DNA of 64,000 bases from Rhodothermaceae bacterium Tc-Br11_B2g6_7 (GCA_001564055.1 LKNB01000004.1:40102-104101); one strand, 5' to 3'; shown: positions 43,918-52,978, numbered from the stretch's first letter. Made by a program: numbers and translations. Notes: generated by a model not told the origin, from the letters alone.

Positions 43918-44322
43918 TTACGGAAGCGAGGTCGCCTGCGCTTCGCGGATGCTGCGGTCGTCGTTGTATTTCGACGGGCATTTGACCAGGATATGCTCGG
44001 CAATAAACTCGCCGTTCTCTCCCGGATGGCCCTCAATCACCAGTTGTTCGGCCTCTTCGAAGTTTTCGGGCTTCGGGTTGAAGTACGCCACCTGCCGCAC
44101 ATTACCGGCTTCGTCCTTCATGTGGAAGGTGAAACGGTTGGCGTCGCGGTCGTACCGCATGGGCTGATCGGCCACCCAGTCGCCAATGACGTGGGCGTTG
44201 GAGCCCGTGCGTTCAGCCTCGGCAAAATCCATGTAGCCGCCCACTTGCTGGCCGAAATTGAGGAACAGCAGGGAGGCAAATCCCAGCATCAGGACAAGGC
44301 CGATCGTCGTTTTAGGCTTCAT
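43918..44322 (-). CDS. ccmE: Cytochrome c maturation heme chaperone CcmE (CXXXY type)
   Basis: A 134-residue CcmE: one N-terminal membrane helix (TTIGLVLMLGFASLLFLNF) then an OB-fold periplasmic domain ending VIEGHPGENGEFIAEHILVKCPSKYND. The usual covalent heme ligand in CcmE is His in a HXXXY motif; here Cys115 replaces it (CPSKY, Cys115 to Tyr119). Such CXXXY CcmE variants are known from Desulfovibrio and some archaea. It takes heme from CcmC and hands it to CcmF. It lies between the small CcmD-like gene and a DUF1499 lipoprotein; ccmF is not in the window. Confidence 0.9.
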   Translation of the reverse strand: MKPKTTIGLVLMLGFASLLFLNFGQQVGGYMDFAEAERTGSNAHVIGDWVADQPMRYDRDANRFTFHMKDEAGNVRQVAYFNPKPENFEEAEQLVIEGHPGENGEFIAEHILVKCPSKYNDDRSIREAQATSLP

Positions 44323-44361
44323 AAGGCATACCGTGCTAACAGCATTAACATCTGGCCAGCA

Positions 44362-44643
44362 CTACGCTGGCGTATGGTCTTCTGGAATGCGGTCTTCAAG
44401 CTCGCGTTCCAGTGTATCGAGGCGCCGATCCGTCCGCAGCAGGAAGAAAATGAGGCCAAACCAGATGATGAGTACCACCGCCAGGACCACGTATAGCTTG
44501 TCTTCGGCCAGCATCACGCGTTCGATGCCTTCCGGCGCCCGTGTGGGAATTTCTGATGTAGCCCACAGGGTATCGTAAATAGCTTCGACGGTATCCGCGG
44601 GCATCTCCTGCCGGCCATCGCGAAGCGGGGGTGGCTCACGCAT
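44362..44643 (-). CDS. CcmD family small membrane protein
   Basis: A 93-residue protein whose C-terminal half is one membrane helix (YVVLAVVLIIWFGLIFFLL) followed by a charged coiled tail RTDRRLDTLERELEDRIP, the shape of the Bacteroidota CcmD family. In CcmABCDE systems CcmD connects holo-CcmE release to CcmC and CcmAB. ATG at 44643 is the first of several starts (44604 possible). Between ccmC and ccmE. Confidence 0.8.
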   Translation of the reverse strand: MREPPPLRDGRQEMPADTVEAIYDTLWATSEIPTRAPEGIERVMLAEDKLYVVLAVVLIIWFGLIFFLLRTDRRLDTLERELEDRIPEDHTPA

Positions 44644-44696
44644 AGGGTATCGGCGGCCCGAGGCCGCGCTGTAGAGGAAATCGGTCGAGGGCGGGG

Positions 44697-45428
44697 TTAG
44701 TCGGTGTCGCCGTGCAGCCGGAGTTTAAGGAAGGCGGCCCGGACGCGCTGCGTGTAAATCACCCAGAAGAGCCCGATGAAGGAAGCAAAGGCGGGATACA
44801 AGACCCAGCGCATGGAGGGCGCCGTAAAGTCGCTAAACGCGGGGTTGCCGTCAGCGCCGGGATGGAGGCTCGGCGCCTGCCGCGGCAGGATGAAGAGCAG
44901 GAAGGGGACGGTCACGAGAGCGAACAGGTTATAGACCGCCGCGATGCGCCCGCGTTTCTGCGGCTCGTCGAAGGCTGTGCGCAGGACCAGGTAAGCACCG
45001 TAGATGAGGAGTTGCACCGCCGCCATGGACTGCTTCGGGTCGAAATTCCACCAGATGTTGGTGCCCTGATACCAGGTGAACCGCGCCCACACCATGCCGG
45101 TCAGCAAGCCGAGGATGCCGAACACCACGCCCACCAGCGCCGCCTCCCGGGCCCGGACATCGCGCCGGAGGTCGCCCGTCTGCAAAAAACGCAGCGAGTG
45201 ATACGCCGAGACCGCCACCGCGGCCATCAGCGTAAACCACATCGGCACATGGAAATACAGATTCCGGGCCGTATGCTCCAGAATCTGGATGCGCGGGATT
45301 TCGATGAGAAAACCACCAACCGCTACCGCCGTCACGGCCACCAATACAACCGTGCGTATCGTTCGGTAGCGCTCGACATTGACGCCGGGAGAGCCCCCCT
45401 TCGTAAACCGTTCTGTAAGCGTAGGCAT
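44697..45428 (-). CDS. ccmC: Heme exporter / cytochrome c assembly protein CcmC
   Basis: A 243-residue protein with six membrane helices. The tryptophan-rich periplasmic heme-handling loop is ARFTWYQGTNIWWNFDPKQS, with histidines in LEHTARNLYFHVPMWF (helix 2 side) and SLHPGADGN as candidate heme ligands. CcmC puts heme on CcmE. The ATG at 45428 opens the hydrophobic region; the frame extends to 45515 without reason. Between ccmB and the ccmD-like gene. Confidence 0.93.
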   Translation of the reverse strand: MPTLTERFTKGGSPGVNVERYRTIRTVVLVAVTAVAVGGFLIEIPRIQILEHTARNLYFHVPMWFTLMAAVAVSAYHSLRFLQTGDLRRDVRAREAALVGVVFGILGLLTGMVWARFTWYQGTNIWWNFDPKQSMAAVQLLIYGAYLVLRTAFDEPQKRGRIAAVYNLFALVTVPFLLFILPRQAPSLHPGADGNPAFSDFTAPSMRWVLYPAFASFIGLFWVIYTQRVRAAFLKLRLHGDTD

Positions 45429-45456
45429 AAGCGAAGCGTGCGCCGACCGGGTGGGG

Positions 45457-46131
45457 TCAGTCGTACCACACGTAGTCAAACAAGATGATGGAAGCGCTGA
45501 TGACGACGCCGGCAAAGCCCACGAGCGTCAGCAGTTCGTTGCCTACAGCCGCCCAGCCCAGGCCATCCGGCAGGGCGTGGCGCGTGGCCGTGACAACAGC
45601 AAGGAGGAGGGGAATCAGCATGGGAAAGACCAGCACCGGCAGCAGCGGGCCGCGTGTAGCCGTGCGCGCAATGATGGCGGCCAGGAGCGTCGTGGCCCCC
45701 GCCAGGCCCAGCGCGCCCAGCACCAGCGTGGTGAGCAGTAAGCCGGGCGCCATTACCTGCACGCCCAGCAGCAGCACGAACGTGCCCACCGCCAGCAGGT
45801 TCAAGCCCAACACGAACAAGAAGTTAAACAACAATTTCCCGGCGTACACCATCCCGCCCTGCGTATGCAACAGCAACAGCAGCACCGTTCCGCGCTCCTG
45901 CTCGCTCACAAACGAGCGCCCCAGGCCTAACGCCGCGGCGAACACAATCACGATCCACAGCAGCGCCGACTCAATGCGCGGCGTGAGCGTTTCTTGCCCT
46001 ACTGCAAACGCCGTCAGGAACAGCGCAGACAGCACGAACAAGAGCATGGTATTGATCGCGTACCGGCTGCGCAGTTCCAGCTTAATATCCTTTTCGAACA
46101 CCGCCCAGGCGCCGTGCAGCCAGCGTAGCAT
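45457..46131 (-). CDS. ccmB: Heme exporter protein CcmB
   Basis: A 224-residue permease with six helices. It opens with WAVFEKDIKLELRSRYAIN, the typical CcmB N-terminus (cytoplasmic amphipathic segment), and has LGLGRSFVSEQERGTVLLLL in the first loop and PVLVFPMLIPLLLA in the fifth helix. CcmB acts with the ATPase CcmA, which is absent from this window; a divergent gene lies directly upstream, so ccmA is probably elsewhere. First gene of the putative ccm-proBA operon on this strand. ATG 46131 preferred. Confidence 0.93.
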   Translation of the reverse strand: MLRWLHGAWAVFEKDIKLELRSRYAINTMLLFVLSALFLTAFAVGQETLTPRIESALLWIVIVFAAALGLGRSFVSEQERGTVLLLLLHTQGGMVYAGKLLFNFLFVLGLNLLAVGTFVLLLGVQVMAPGLLLTTLVLGALGLAGATTLLAAIIARTATRGPLLPVLVFPMLIPLLLAVVTATRHALPDGLGWAAVGNELLTLVGFAGVVISASIILFDYVWYD

Positions 46132-46302
46132 AGGGGAAGAAGGTCGGTGAAAAGGATGCATGTCCGCGGCGCCACTCGCGTATTTCCAATACCTCAGCCA
46201 TAGATCAATCGAAGATACATTATTGACGATGGCCTGTCGATGTTCTATCCTCTATCCTTGCCATTTTCAACACGATCACCCGCCCAACCGGCGGTTTCCG
46301 GC

Positions 46303-47307
46303 ATGATTGACCACGACGATGTGCGCGGTGCCCTTCTTGGTACGGCTGTCGGGGACGCCCTCGGCATGCCCATTGAAATGCTGAGCCACCAGAACGTACG
46401 CACCTATTACAAGGGCATCAAGGAGTTTCGGGCAGATGAGAAGCGCGGCGACCTTGCCGCCGGGCAGTGGACGGACGACACCCAGCTTGCGTTTGCCCTC
46501 GCCGATGTGCTGGCCCACACGGAGACCCCCAGGACGCTGAGCGACGCCCCCGAGCGCGCCGCCGCAGCCTTTGTCGCGCTGCAGCCGGTGGCCCGCCGCT
46601 GGGGCCAGACGACGACCGGGGCGGTAGAGGCGCTGGCCGCGGGAACGCCGTGGCAGGAAGCCGGCGTGCCGGACCGCCCCACCAACGGGGCGGCCATGCG
46701 GGCAGCCCCCCTCGGCGTGTGGTGGGCGATGATCGACCCGCCCCGTGCCGACGCCATCGCCGCCCTCACCCCATTGTGCACCTTTACCCACCGCGATCCC
46801 GCCGCCGTGGTCGGCGCCCTCGGCCAGGCCTACGCCATCCGCTGTGCGCTGCAGGCGGATGCTGACACCTTCGCCGCTGAGGCCTTCTGGGACGATCTCT
46901 GCACCATGACCACGTGGCTGGAAGATGAGGTAGGCGATACCTCCCGGCGCAACTCACAGCGGCTGGCAAGGCTCGACGGCCACCTCGATGACTTCCCCCT
47001 GGATCTGCAGGAAATCTGTGATGGCACGGGTAGCCTGATCGATGAGTCGTGGCCCTTCGTGGTCGCCATGTTTGCCCGCAACCCACACCTGACGGAGGCC
47101 ACCCTCCTCTCAGCGATCAACGTAGGCGGCGACGCCGATACCGTGGGCGCCATGCTGGGTGCGCTGCTCGGTGGGCTGAACGGCTGGTCGGCCTTCCCCG
47201 ACGAATGGCACGAGGGGCTTGAGGACGCACCAGGCCTGAAGGCGCGTGCCGATGCCCTGCATGCGCATCTTACGGCTGGGGCGTCCCCGGATGTAGGAAA
47301 GGTGTAG
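46303..47307 (+). CDS. ADP-ribosylglycohydrolase (ARH family)
   Basis: A 334-residue ARH-fold protein, a two-Mg hydrolase that removes ADP-ribose. The metal motif near the N-terminus is GQWTDDTQLAFALAD (TDDT), the family N-terminus is VRGALLGTAVGDALGMPIE, and the C-terminal metal motif is NVGGDADTVGAMLGALLGG (DADT). DraG/ARH members reverse mono-ADP-ribosylation on Arg or Ser or free ADP-ribose derivatives. ATG at 46240 is possible; 46303 starts at the conserved N-terminus. Divergent from ccmB. With the macro protein at 3 kb this makes two ADP-ribose erasers in the window but no ADP-ribosyltransferase. Confidence 0.92.
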   Translation: MIDHDDVRGALLGTAVGDALGMPIEMLSHQNVRTYYKGIKEFRADEKRGDLAAGQWTDDTQLAFALADVLAHTETPRTLSDAPERAAAAFVALQPVARRWGQTTTGAVEALAAGTPWQEAGVPDRPTNGAAMRAAPLGVWWAMIDPPRADAIAALTPLCTFTHRDPAAVVGALGQAYAIRCALQADADTFAAEAFWDDLCTMTTWLEDEVGDTSRRNSQRLARLDGHLDDFPLDLQEICDGTGSLIDESWPFVVAMFARNPHLTEATLLSAINVGGDADTVGAMLGALLGGLNGWSAFPDEWHEGLEDAPGLKARADALHAHLTAGASPDVGKV

Positions 47308-47426
47308 ACAAGCGTGTACACTTTGTGTATATTTAACACGCTTTCGTCATAACCAGGCGGCCCCACCCACCGGATGCGTCTTCGCCGTACCGTTGTTTTC
47401 GTCTCTTTCGTTTGTCGTCTCTCTGC

Positions 47427-49214
47427 ATGAGTATCCGTTGCAGTATCCGGTCTTTTCTTGCTGTGCTTGCTGGCGCGGTCGCTCTGATCGGCATCGTTCC
47501 CTCAACCGGTGGCGCGCAGCACGTCCATCAGCACAGTCCGTGGGATGCAGCGGCCGCCGATGAGGTGCAAGTGGTCCTCGACGGCGCGGTTGAAGTGCGC
47601 CCGGCAGCCGCCCCCGAACACATCTGCGAGCTGGAGCCCACCTTCGACGATACGGGCTTTTTCCTTCAGCCTGATGATGCCCGGCTGCACCCGGGCACGG
47701 CGGGCCTGCTGGAGCGAGAGCAGTCCGGGCTTGATGCCCCGATCCCTACCGCCTTTCTGGACGTCACCTACGTGAATGACTGTGGCGGGCAAACCTGGCC
47801 TGACGAAGCTATTGACGCCTTCGCGTTTGCGGCTGAAATCTGGGAGCAGCACGTGGAGTCGGAGGTGCCCATTCGGGTGCGCGCCGTGTGGAGCAACTTC
47901 GGCGACCGGCCCGACGCGGAGAACCTCCTGGGCTCGGCGGGCCCGACCCGCATCGTGCGTTTCAACGAAGGCAACGGCGTCTTCGCCGACACCTGGTACC
48001 CCGTAGCGATTGCGAGCGCCATCACCGGGCAGAACATCGTGGACGACATTGAGGGTGAATCCTTTGACATCGTGGCCAACCTGAGTTGCGAGCAGCCCCG
48101 GTGGCACTTCGACACCAGCCGCGTGCCGCCCCCACAGCGCATCGACTTTGCGACCGTGGTCCTCCACGAGATTGGCCATGGCCTGGGCTTTACCGGCAGC
48201 ATGTCCGTGCCTATCGATGAGAACCGCGAGGTTGAAGAGGAAATTGCCAGCTGGGGTATTGCTCCAGAAGCCGCCGCCGATCCCTTGCCCCTGGTGTATG
48301 ACCAGTTCAGCATCGACGGCAACACCACCAGCCTGATCGACACCGCCATCTACGCAAACCCGTCTGATGCGCTGTACGAGGCGCTTACCGGGCAGGTCGA
48401 TGGGGTTTTCTTTGATGGGCCCAACGCCACGCTGACCAACCAAGACGCCAACAACCCTGCGGTGATTGGCGAGGCGCCTCCGCTCTTTAGCCCCAACCCC
48501 TGGCGTGCCGGCTCCAGCTACGCCCACGTCGACCAGGCCACGTACACGGGGACCGTCAATGCGCTCATGCGCCCGTCCGTCAGCACCGGCGAGTCCGTGC
48601 ATTCGCCCGGCCCGGTCTTCTGCGGCATTCTGTCGGATATGGGCTGGCCTGTGGGGGAAGGCTGCACGCCGTTCTTCCCGGCGGGGCTGGCCAACCTGAA
48701 CGCCTCGGTAGACGGTAGCGACGTTACCGTGTCCTGGGAGCCTGAAGATGGGCTGACCAACTACCGCGTAGATGTGGCCGCGCTGGAGGGGCTTGGCCGC
48801 GCCACGTTTTCGCCGCGGGCCACCGTGCAGGGCGCCCCGTTTGAGGTCACCCTCCCCGATCAGCCTGGCGGCGCCTACGCCGTGCGCGTCGTGCCACAGG
48901 ACGCTCCCGAGCGCCGCCGCTCCACCAGCTTTACCGTGGGGCTGGAAGACGCCATTGTGGTGCGCGGCCCCGCCCCCAGCCCCTTTCGGGGCGAAGCCCG
49001 CGTGTCCTTCACCGTGCAGGAGACCCAGCCGGTGTCCGTCTACGTCTACAACGCCGCCGGCCAGCGCGTGGCGACCCTCTTCGATGGCCAGGCCGAGGCT
49101 GGCCAGCCCATTGAGCGCACGCTTGATGATCCCCGCCTGGCCAGTGGTGTCTACTACTTCCGCTTTTACGGCGAGCAATTCGACACGACCGAGACGGCCG
49201 TCCGGGCACGGTAG
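47427..49214 (+). CDS. Secreted HExxH metalloprotease with Por-type C-terminal sorting domain (copy 1)
   Basis: A 595-residue exported protein. Signal peptide: RSFLAVLAGAVALIGIVPSTGG. The protease has the zinc motif HEIGHGLGF (His247, Glu248, His251) after IDFATVVL, then the distal block GSSYAHVDQATY and NALMRPSV, then SDMGWPVGEGC, a Met-turn-like stretch. The C-terminal part has a fibronectin-like domain (TVSWEPEDGLTNYRVDVAAL) and a final 85-residue sorting domain (VRGPAPSPFRGEARVSFTV ... LASGVYYFRF) matching the T9SS type A sorting signal. Predicted secreted and possibly attached to the surface. First of three tandem relatives. Confidence 0.9.
   Translation: MSIRCSIRSFLAVLAGAVALIGIVPSTGGAQHVHQHSPWDAAAADEVQVVLDGAVEVRPAAAPEHICELEPTFDDTGFFLQPDDARLHPGTAGLLEREQSGLDAPIPTAFLDVTYVNDCGGQTWPDEAIDAFAFAAEIWEQHVESEVPIRVRAVWSNFGDRPDAENLLGSAGPTRIVRFNEGNGVFADTWYPVAIASAITGQNIVDDIEGESFDIVANLSCEQPRWHFDTSRVPPPQRIDFATVVLHEIGHGLGFTGSMSVPIDENREVEEEIASWGIAPEAAADPLPLVYDQFSIDGNTTSLIDTAIYANPSDALYEALTGQVDGVFFDGPNATLTNQDANNPAVIGEAPPLFSPNPWRAGSSYAHVDQATYTGTVNALMRPSVSTGESVHSPGPVFCGILSDMGWPVGEGCTPFFPAGLANLNASVDGSDVTVSWEPEDGLTNYRVDVAALEGLGRATFSPRATVQGAPFEVTLPDQPGGAYAVRVVPQDAPERRRSTSFTVGLEDAIVVRGPAPSPFRGEARVSFTVQETQPVSVYVYNAAGQRVATLFDGQAEAGQPIERTLDDPRLASGVYYFRFYGEQFDTTETAVRAR
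48906..49214 (+). repeat. Near-identical DNA repeat, copy A (sorting-domain coding region)
   Basis: 309 bp, matched at roughly 94% by 50771-51079 by eye; it encodes the sorting domain of two metalloproteases. The rest of these genes is clearly more divergent. Confidence 0.8.
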
Positions 49215-49249
49215 TTTGGTCTTTCTCAACGCTTTCGATCTACACGCTC

Positions 49250-51079
49250 ATGTCCTTGCATCTTTCCGACCGGTGGTCTGACTGCTGCTCGATGCACCGC
49301 CTTTCCAGTCAGTTCCTGAGGGCGGTAGGCATGGTGTGGCTGGTGCTCGCCATCGGGGCCCCTACGCTTGCTACCGCCCAACACACCCACGAGCATCAGC
49401 CCTGGGCAGCAGCCTCAGGCGACGTGCAGTTTGTGTTGGATGGTGCGCTGGAAGTACGCCCGGCTGCGGCTCCTGAGCATATCTGCTCATTAGAGCCCAC
49501 CTTCGACGACACGCGCCTGTTTATTCGGCCTGAGAGCATGCGCCTTCACCCGGGGGGCGCTGAGCACCCGAACAGTGAATCGCCAGGGACGCCCCTCAGC
49601 GTGCCAACCGCATCGATTGAGGTGGCGTATGTCGATGATTGCGGTGGGAGGTCCTGGCCTGAGGCGGCGATCGAAGCCTTCGAGTTTGCGGTAGCCATCT
49701 GGGAGCACCACGTGGCATCGAATGTGCCCATCCGGGTCCGCGCCCGCTGGGAGGATTTCGACAACCGCCCGGGCGGCGAAGGCTTTCTCGGGTTTGCCGG
49801 CCCCACGCGGGTCGTCCGGTTTACCGAAGGCAGCAATGCCATCCTCGACACCTGGTATCCGGTCGCGCTCGCCAGCGCCCTTTCCCGGCGTAACGTCGTA
49901 AACACGATCGATGGAGAATCCTTCGATATCAACGTTAGCATGAGTTGCGGACGCACGGATTGGCACTTCGACACGAACCGCATCGCCCCACCCGGGCGTT
50001 TCGACTTCGCCACGGTAGTGCTGCATGAGATCGGCCACGGGCTGGGCTCGGTGGGGACGATGTCCGCACCTGTGGATGGCAGCCGGCAAGTCACGGAGGA
50101 GATCGGGGGCTGGGGCATTTTGCCGCGATCTGGGGCCGATCCACTCCCCATCGTGTATGAGCGGTTTTCCGTAGACGGCAACGCGCAACGTCTCGTTAAT
50201 ACGGAGGTCTATCCCAACCCGTCCGAGGTGCTGTATCAGGCCCTGACAGGGCAATCCGGCGGTGTGTTCTTCGATGGACCGAATGCGGCCCTCGTCAATG
50301 AAGATTTTGGTGGCGGGCAGGGATTATCCGTGGGTGATCCCCCGCCGCTCTATGCCCCCAACCCCTGGCGCTCCGGGTCGAGCTTCTCACATCTCGACTT
50401 TGAGACCTATCGCGGGACGACCAACACGTTGATGGTACCCTTTATCAGTTCTGGCGCGTCCGTGCATTCACCTGGCCCCGTCTTCTGTGGCATGCTCTCG
50501 GATATGGGCTGGCCTGTAGGGGAAGGCTGTACGCCATTCTTCCCGGCCGGGCTGGCGAATCTCAGCGTGGCGGTAAACGGTAGCGACGTTACCGTGTCCT
50601 GGGATGCCGAAGATGGGCTGACCAACTACCGCGTGGATGTGGCTGCGCTGGACCGCCTCGGACGCCCCTCCTTTTCGCGGCAGGCGACCGTGCAAGGCCC
50701 ACCTTTCGACGTCACGCTACGTGACCAACCCGGCGGGCTCTATGCCGTACGCGTCGTGCCGCAAGAGGCCCCCGAGCGCCGCCGCTCCACCCGCTTTACC
50801 GTGGGGCTGGAAGACGCCATCGTGGTGCGCGGCCCCGCCCCCAGCCCCTTTCGGGGCGAAGCCCGCGTGTCCTTCACCGTGCAAGAAACCCAGCCGGTGT
50901 CCGTCTACGTCTACAACACTGCCGGGCAGCGCGTGGCGACCCTCTTCGATGGCCAGGCCGAGGCCGGGCAGCCCATCGAGCGCACGCTTGATGATCCCCG
51001 CCTGGCCAGTGGCGTTTACTACTTCCGCTTTTACGGCGAACAGTTCGACACAACCGAGACGGCCGTCCGGGTGCGATAG
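49250..51079 (+). CDS. Secreted HExxH metalloprotease with Por-type sorting domain (copy 2)
   Basis: A 609-residue paralogue of the first protease, 35 bp downstream, and like it in layout: signal peptide (MVWLVLAIGAPTLATAQ after MHRLSSQFLRAVG), protease motif HEIGHGLGSVG with the distal GSSFSHLDFETY and TNTLMVP, SDMGWPVGEGC, fibronectin-like domain, and sorting domain. Divergence from copy 1 is clear in the protease part but small in the last about 100 residues. ATG at 49250 or 49292 are possible starts. Note that GLGS replaces GLGF. Confidence 0.9.
   Translation: MSLHLSDRWSDCCSMHRLSSQFLRAVGMVWLVLAIGAPTLATAQHTHEHQPWAAASGDVQFVLDGALEVRPAAAPEHICSLEPTFDDTRLFIRPESMRLHPGGAEHPNSESPGTPLSVPTASIEVAYVDDCGGRSWPEAAIEAFEFAVAIWEHHVASNVPIRVRARWEDFDNRPGGEGFLGFAGPTRVVRFTEGSNAILDTWYPVALASALSRRNVVNTIDGESFDINVSMSCGRTDWHFDTNRIAPPGRFDFATVVLHEIGHGLGSVGTMSAPVDGSRQVTEEIGGWGILPRSGADPLPIVYERFSVDGNAQRLVNTEVYPNPSEVLYQALTGQSGGVFFDGPNAALVNEDFGGGQGLSVGDPPPLYAPNPWRSGSSFSHLDFETYRGTTNTLMVPFISSGASVHSPGPVFCGMLSDMGWPVGEGCTPFFPAGLANLSVAVNGSDVTVSWDAEDGLTNYRVDVAALDRLGRPSFSRQATVQGPPFDVTLRDQPGGLYAVRVVPQEAPERRRSTRFTVGLEDAIVVRGPAPSPFRGEARVSFTVQETQPVSVYVYNTAGQRVATLFDGQAEAGQPIERTLDDPRLASGVYYFRFYGEQFDTTETAVRVR
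50771..51079 (+). repeat. Near-identical DNA repeat, copy B (sorting-domain coding region)
   Basis: Counterpart of 48906-49214, same length, about 94% identical by eye, suggesting recent gene conversion or unequal exchange between neighbouring genes. Confidence 0.8.
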
Positions 51080-51105
51080 CTGCCACATTCTCATTTCCTT
51101 TCTCC

Positions 51106-52890
51106 ATGACCTGTATCCCCATGGCTCTGCGTGACCCTTCCTCTTTATGCCACTGGACACGGGCACGCTTCGGCTGGCTCCTCATAGCCGCCTTGGTACT
51201 GGCGCTCCCTCACGTCTCCACCGCCCAAGACGTGCAGCAGGTCCGGCTCTCGGATGGCCAGCAGGTGAACGTTCGCACCGCGCCGCCACCGGAGCAGTTC
51301 TGTGAGCTCGCGCCCATGGATCACAACACCCACATCTCCCTTCACCACGAGGACATTGTGGGACCGCACCGGCACCGCCCACATCTGCAAGCGGACCAAG
51401 AGGCCACAGCTACCTTTGACGTGGACTACATCGACGCGCCAGTGGGCACCTGCGGCGATCAACAGGAGTGGCCGGCCGAAGCCATTGAGGCTTTTGAGGC
51501 CGCCATGGAGATTTGGGCTACGCATCTCGCATCGGATATCCCGATCCGGATACGGGCGCGCTGGCGGGCGCTCGGGCCGCGCGTGCTGGGTAGCGCCGGG
51601 CCAGCCCAGATTGTATCGTTTCAAGACGACGACCCTGCCCGGGGCATCGTGGGTGACACCTGGTACCCCGTTGCGCTGGGCAATGCGCTGAGCGGGCAGG
51701 ACTCGCTGGCGGACGCAGAGGAAGACTTTGACATCAACATAAACATTAGCTGCAACCAGCCGGCCTGGCATTTTTCCGTGGATTCCGATCCCGGCACGGA
51801 TGAGATCGACTTTCTTACCGTAGTGCTGCATGAGGTGGGCCACGGCATCGGCATCATTGGCTCGATGAACGTTGACGGTAGCCTCGGCAGCCGGGGCATC
51901 AACGAACGCGTGCTGGCGTACGATCGCTTTGCCGAAGACGGCAACGGACGCGGCCTCGTCAATCCCGACTTCTACGATACGCCATCGGCAGCGCTGGCGG
52001 ATGCGCTGACTGGGCAGCGTGGGGGCGTCTTCTTCAACGGGCCGCTGGCGCTCTTCGGCAACCTGGGCGACCGCGTCCCGCTCTTTGCCCCTTCGCAGTG
52101 GAACGGCGGCTCCAGCTTCTCGCACGTCGACCAGTTCACCTTCAGTGGTACTGACAACGCCCTTATGCGGCCGCAACTGCCGCGTGCTGAGCGCATCACG
52201 ACGCCCGGCCCAGTAGGCTGCGGCATCCTGGCAGATATAGGCTGGCCGCTGGGAGCTAACTGCTTCGAACTGCTGGATGGCCCGCCGCTCCTCGTAACCA
52301 ACCTGAACGCCGCGCAGAGTACGCAGGACGCCGGCCGCCTGACGCTCTCCTGGGCCGCCGAGGGCATCGCCCGCGAGTTCATCGTGGAGCAGCGCTTCGA
52401 CGGGCTGGGCTTTCCGCAAGAATTCGAAGTCGTCGATCGCCTCAGCGGGCAAGACCGCTCCCTCGTGCTGCGCGACCTGGAGCCGGGCCGCTACGACTTT
52501 CGCATCAAACAGGTGGCCGCACGCACCGATGAGGAGCTCAACACCGGCTGCACGACCACGGGCACCGAGGACGGCTTTCCGACCTGCGTGACGGCCGAAA
52601 TCACTACCTTTCTGACACCCGACGCGCAGGTCTTCATCAAGGGCCCCGGTCCTAACCCTTTCCAGGGGGCCACCACCTTCACCCTGGTGGTGGAGGAGAC
52701 GCAAGACGTGCAGGTGCAGGTCTGGAACGCAGCCGGGCGCCATATCACCACCCTGCTGAACGAGCGCCTGGAAGCCGAACGCACCTACGAGCGCACCCTG
52801 GATGGGCAGGCCCTTGGCAGTGGCACCTACTTCGTACGCTTCACGGGCGAGTCCTTCGACGAGACGCGGACCGTCACGCGGGTGCGCTGA
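51106..52890 (+). CDS. Secreted HExxH metalloprotease with Por-type sorting domain (copy 3, diverged)
   Basis: A 594-residue third relative, 26 bp downstream. Signal peptide region WLLIAALVLALPHVSTAQ. Protease motif HEVGHGIGIIG, distal block GSSFSHVDQFTF and NALMRPQ, ADIGWPLG in place of SDMGW (no Met). The C-terminal region contains a fibronectin-like domain (LTLSWAAEGIAREFIVEQRFDGL) and a more divergent sorting domain (KGPGPNPFQGATTFTLVV ... LGSGTYFVRFTGESF). Because the Met is replaced by Ile, the family Met-turn analogy is not strict. The methyltransferase gene follows. Confidence 0.9.
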   Translation: MTCIPMALRDPSSLCHWTRARFGWLLIAALVLALPHVSTAQDVQQVRLSDGQQVNVRTAPPPEQFCELAPMDHNTHISLHHEDIVGPHRHRPHLQADQEATATFDVDYIDAPVGTCGDQQEWPAEAIEAFEAAMEIWATHLASDIPIRIRARWRALGPRVLGSAGPAQIVSFQDDDPARGIVGDTWYPVALGNALSGQDSLADAEEDFDININISCNQPAWHFSVDSDPGTDEIDFLTVVLHEVGHGIGIIGSMNVDGSLGSRGINERVLAYDRFAEDGNGRGLVNPDFYDTPSAALADALTGQRGGVFFNGPLALFGNLGDRVPLFAPSQWNGGSSFSHVDQFTFSGTDNALMRPQLPRAERITTPGPVGCGILADIGWPLGANCFELLDGPPLLVTNLNAAQSTQDAGRLTLSWAAEGIAREFIVEQRFDGLGFPQEFEVVDRLSGQDRSLVLRDLEPGRYDFRIKQVAARTDEELNTGCTTTGTEDGFPTCVTAEITTFLTPDAQVFIKGPGPNPFQGATTFTLVVEETQDVQVQVWNAAGRHITTLLNERLEAERTYERTLDGQALGSGTYFVRFTGESFDETRTVTRVR

Positions 52891-52978
52891 CGACTCCCAC
52901 CACCGCGTGCGGCTATGGAGATGAACCAACCGCGCCGCTTCCGGTCGAATGCCTCCCCTTTCGTCTGGCCTCCTTCCT

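Noticed and set aside
47502..49229. Long (575-residue) open frame antisense to the first metalloprotease
   Set aside because: Composition is a GC-rich antisense shadow (His, Arg, Gly rich, no domain), while the + strand has a complete protease with signal peptide.
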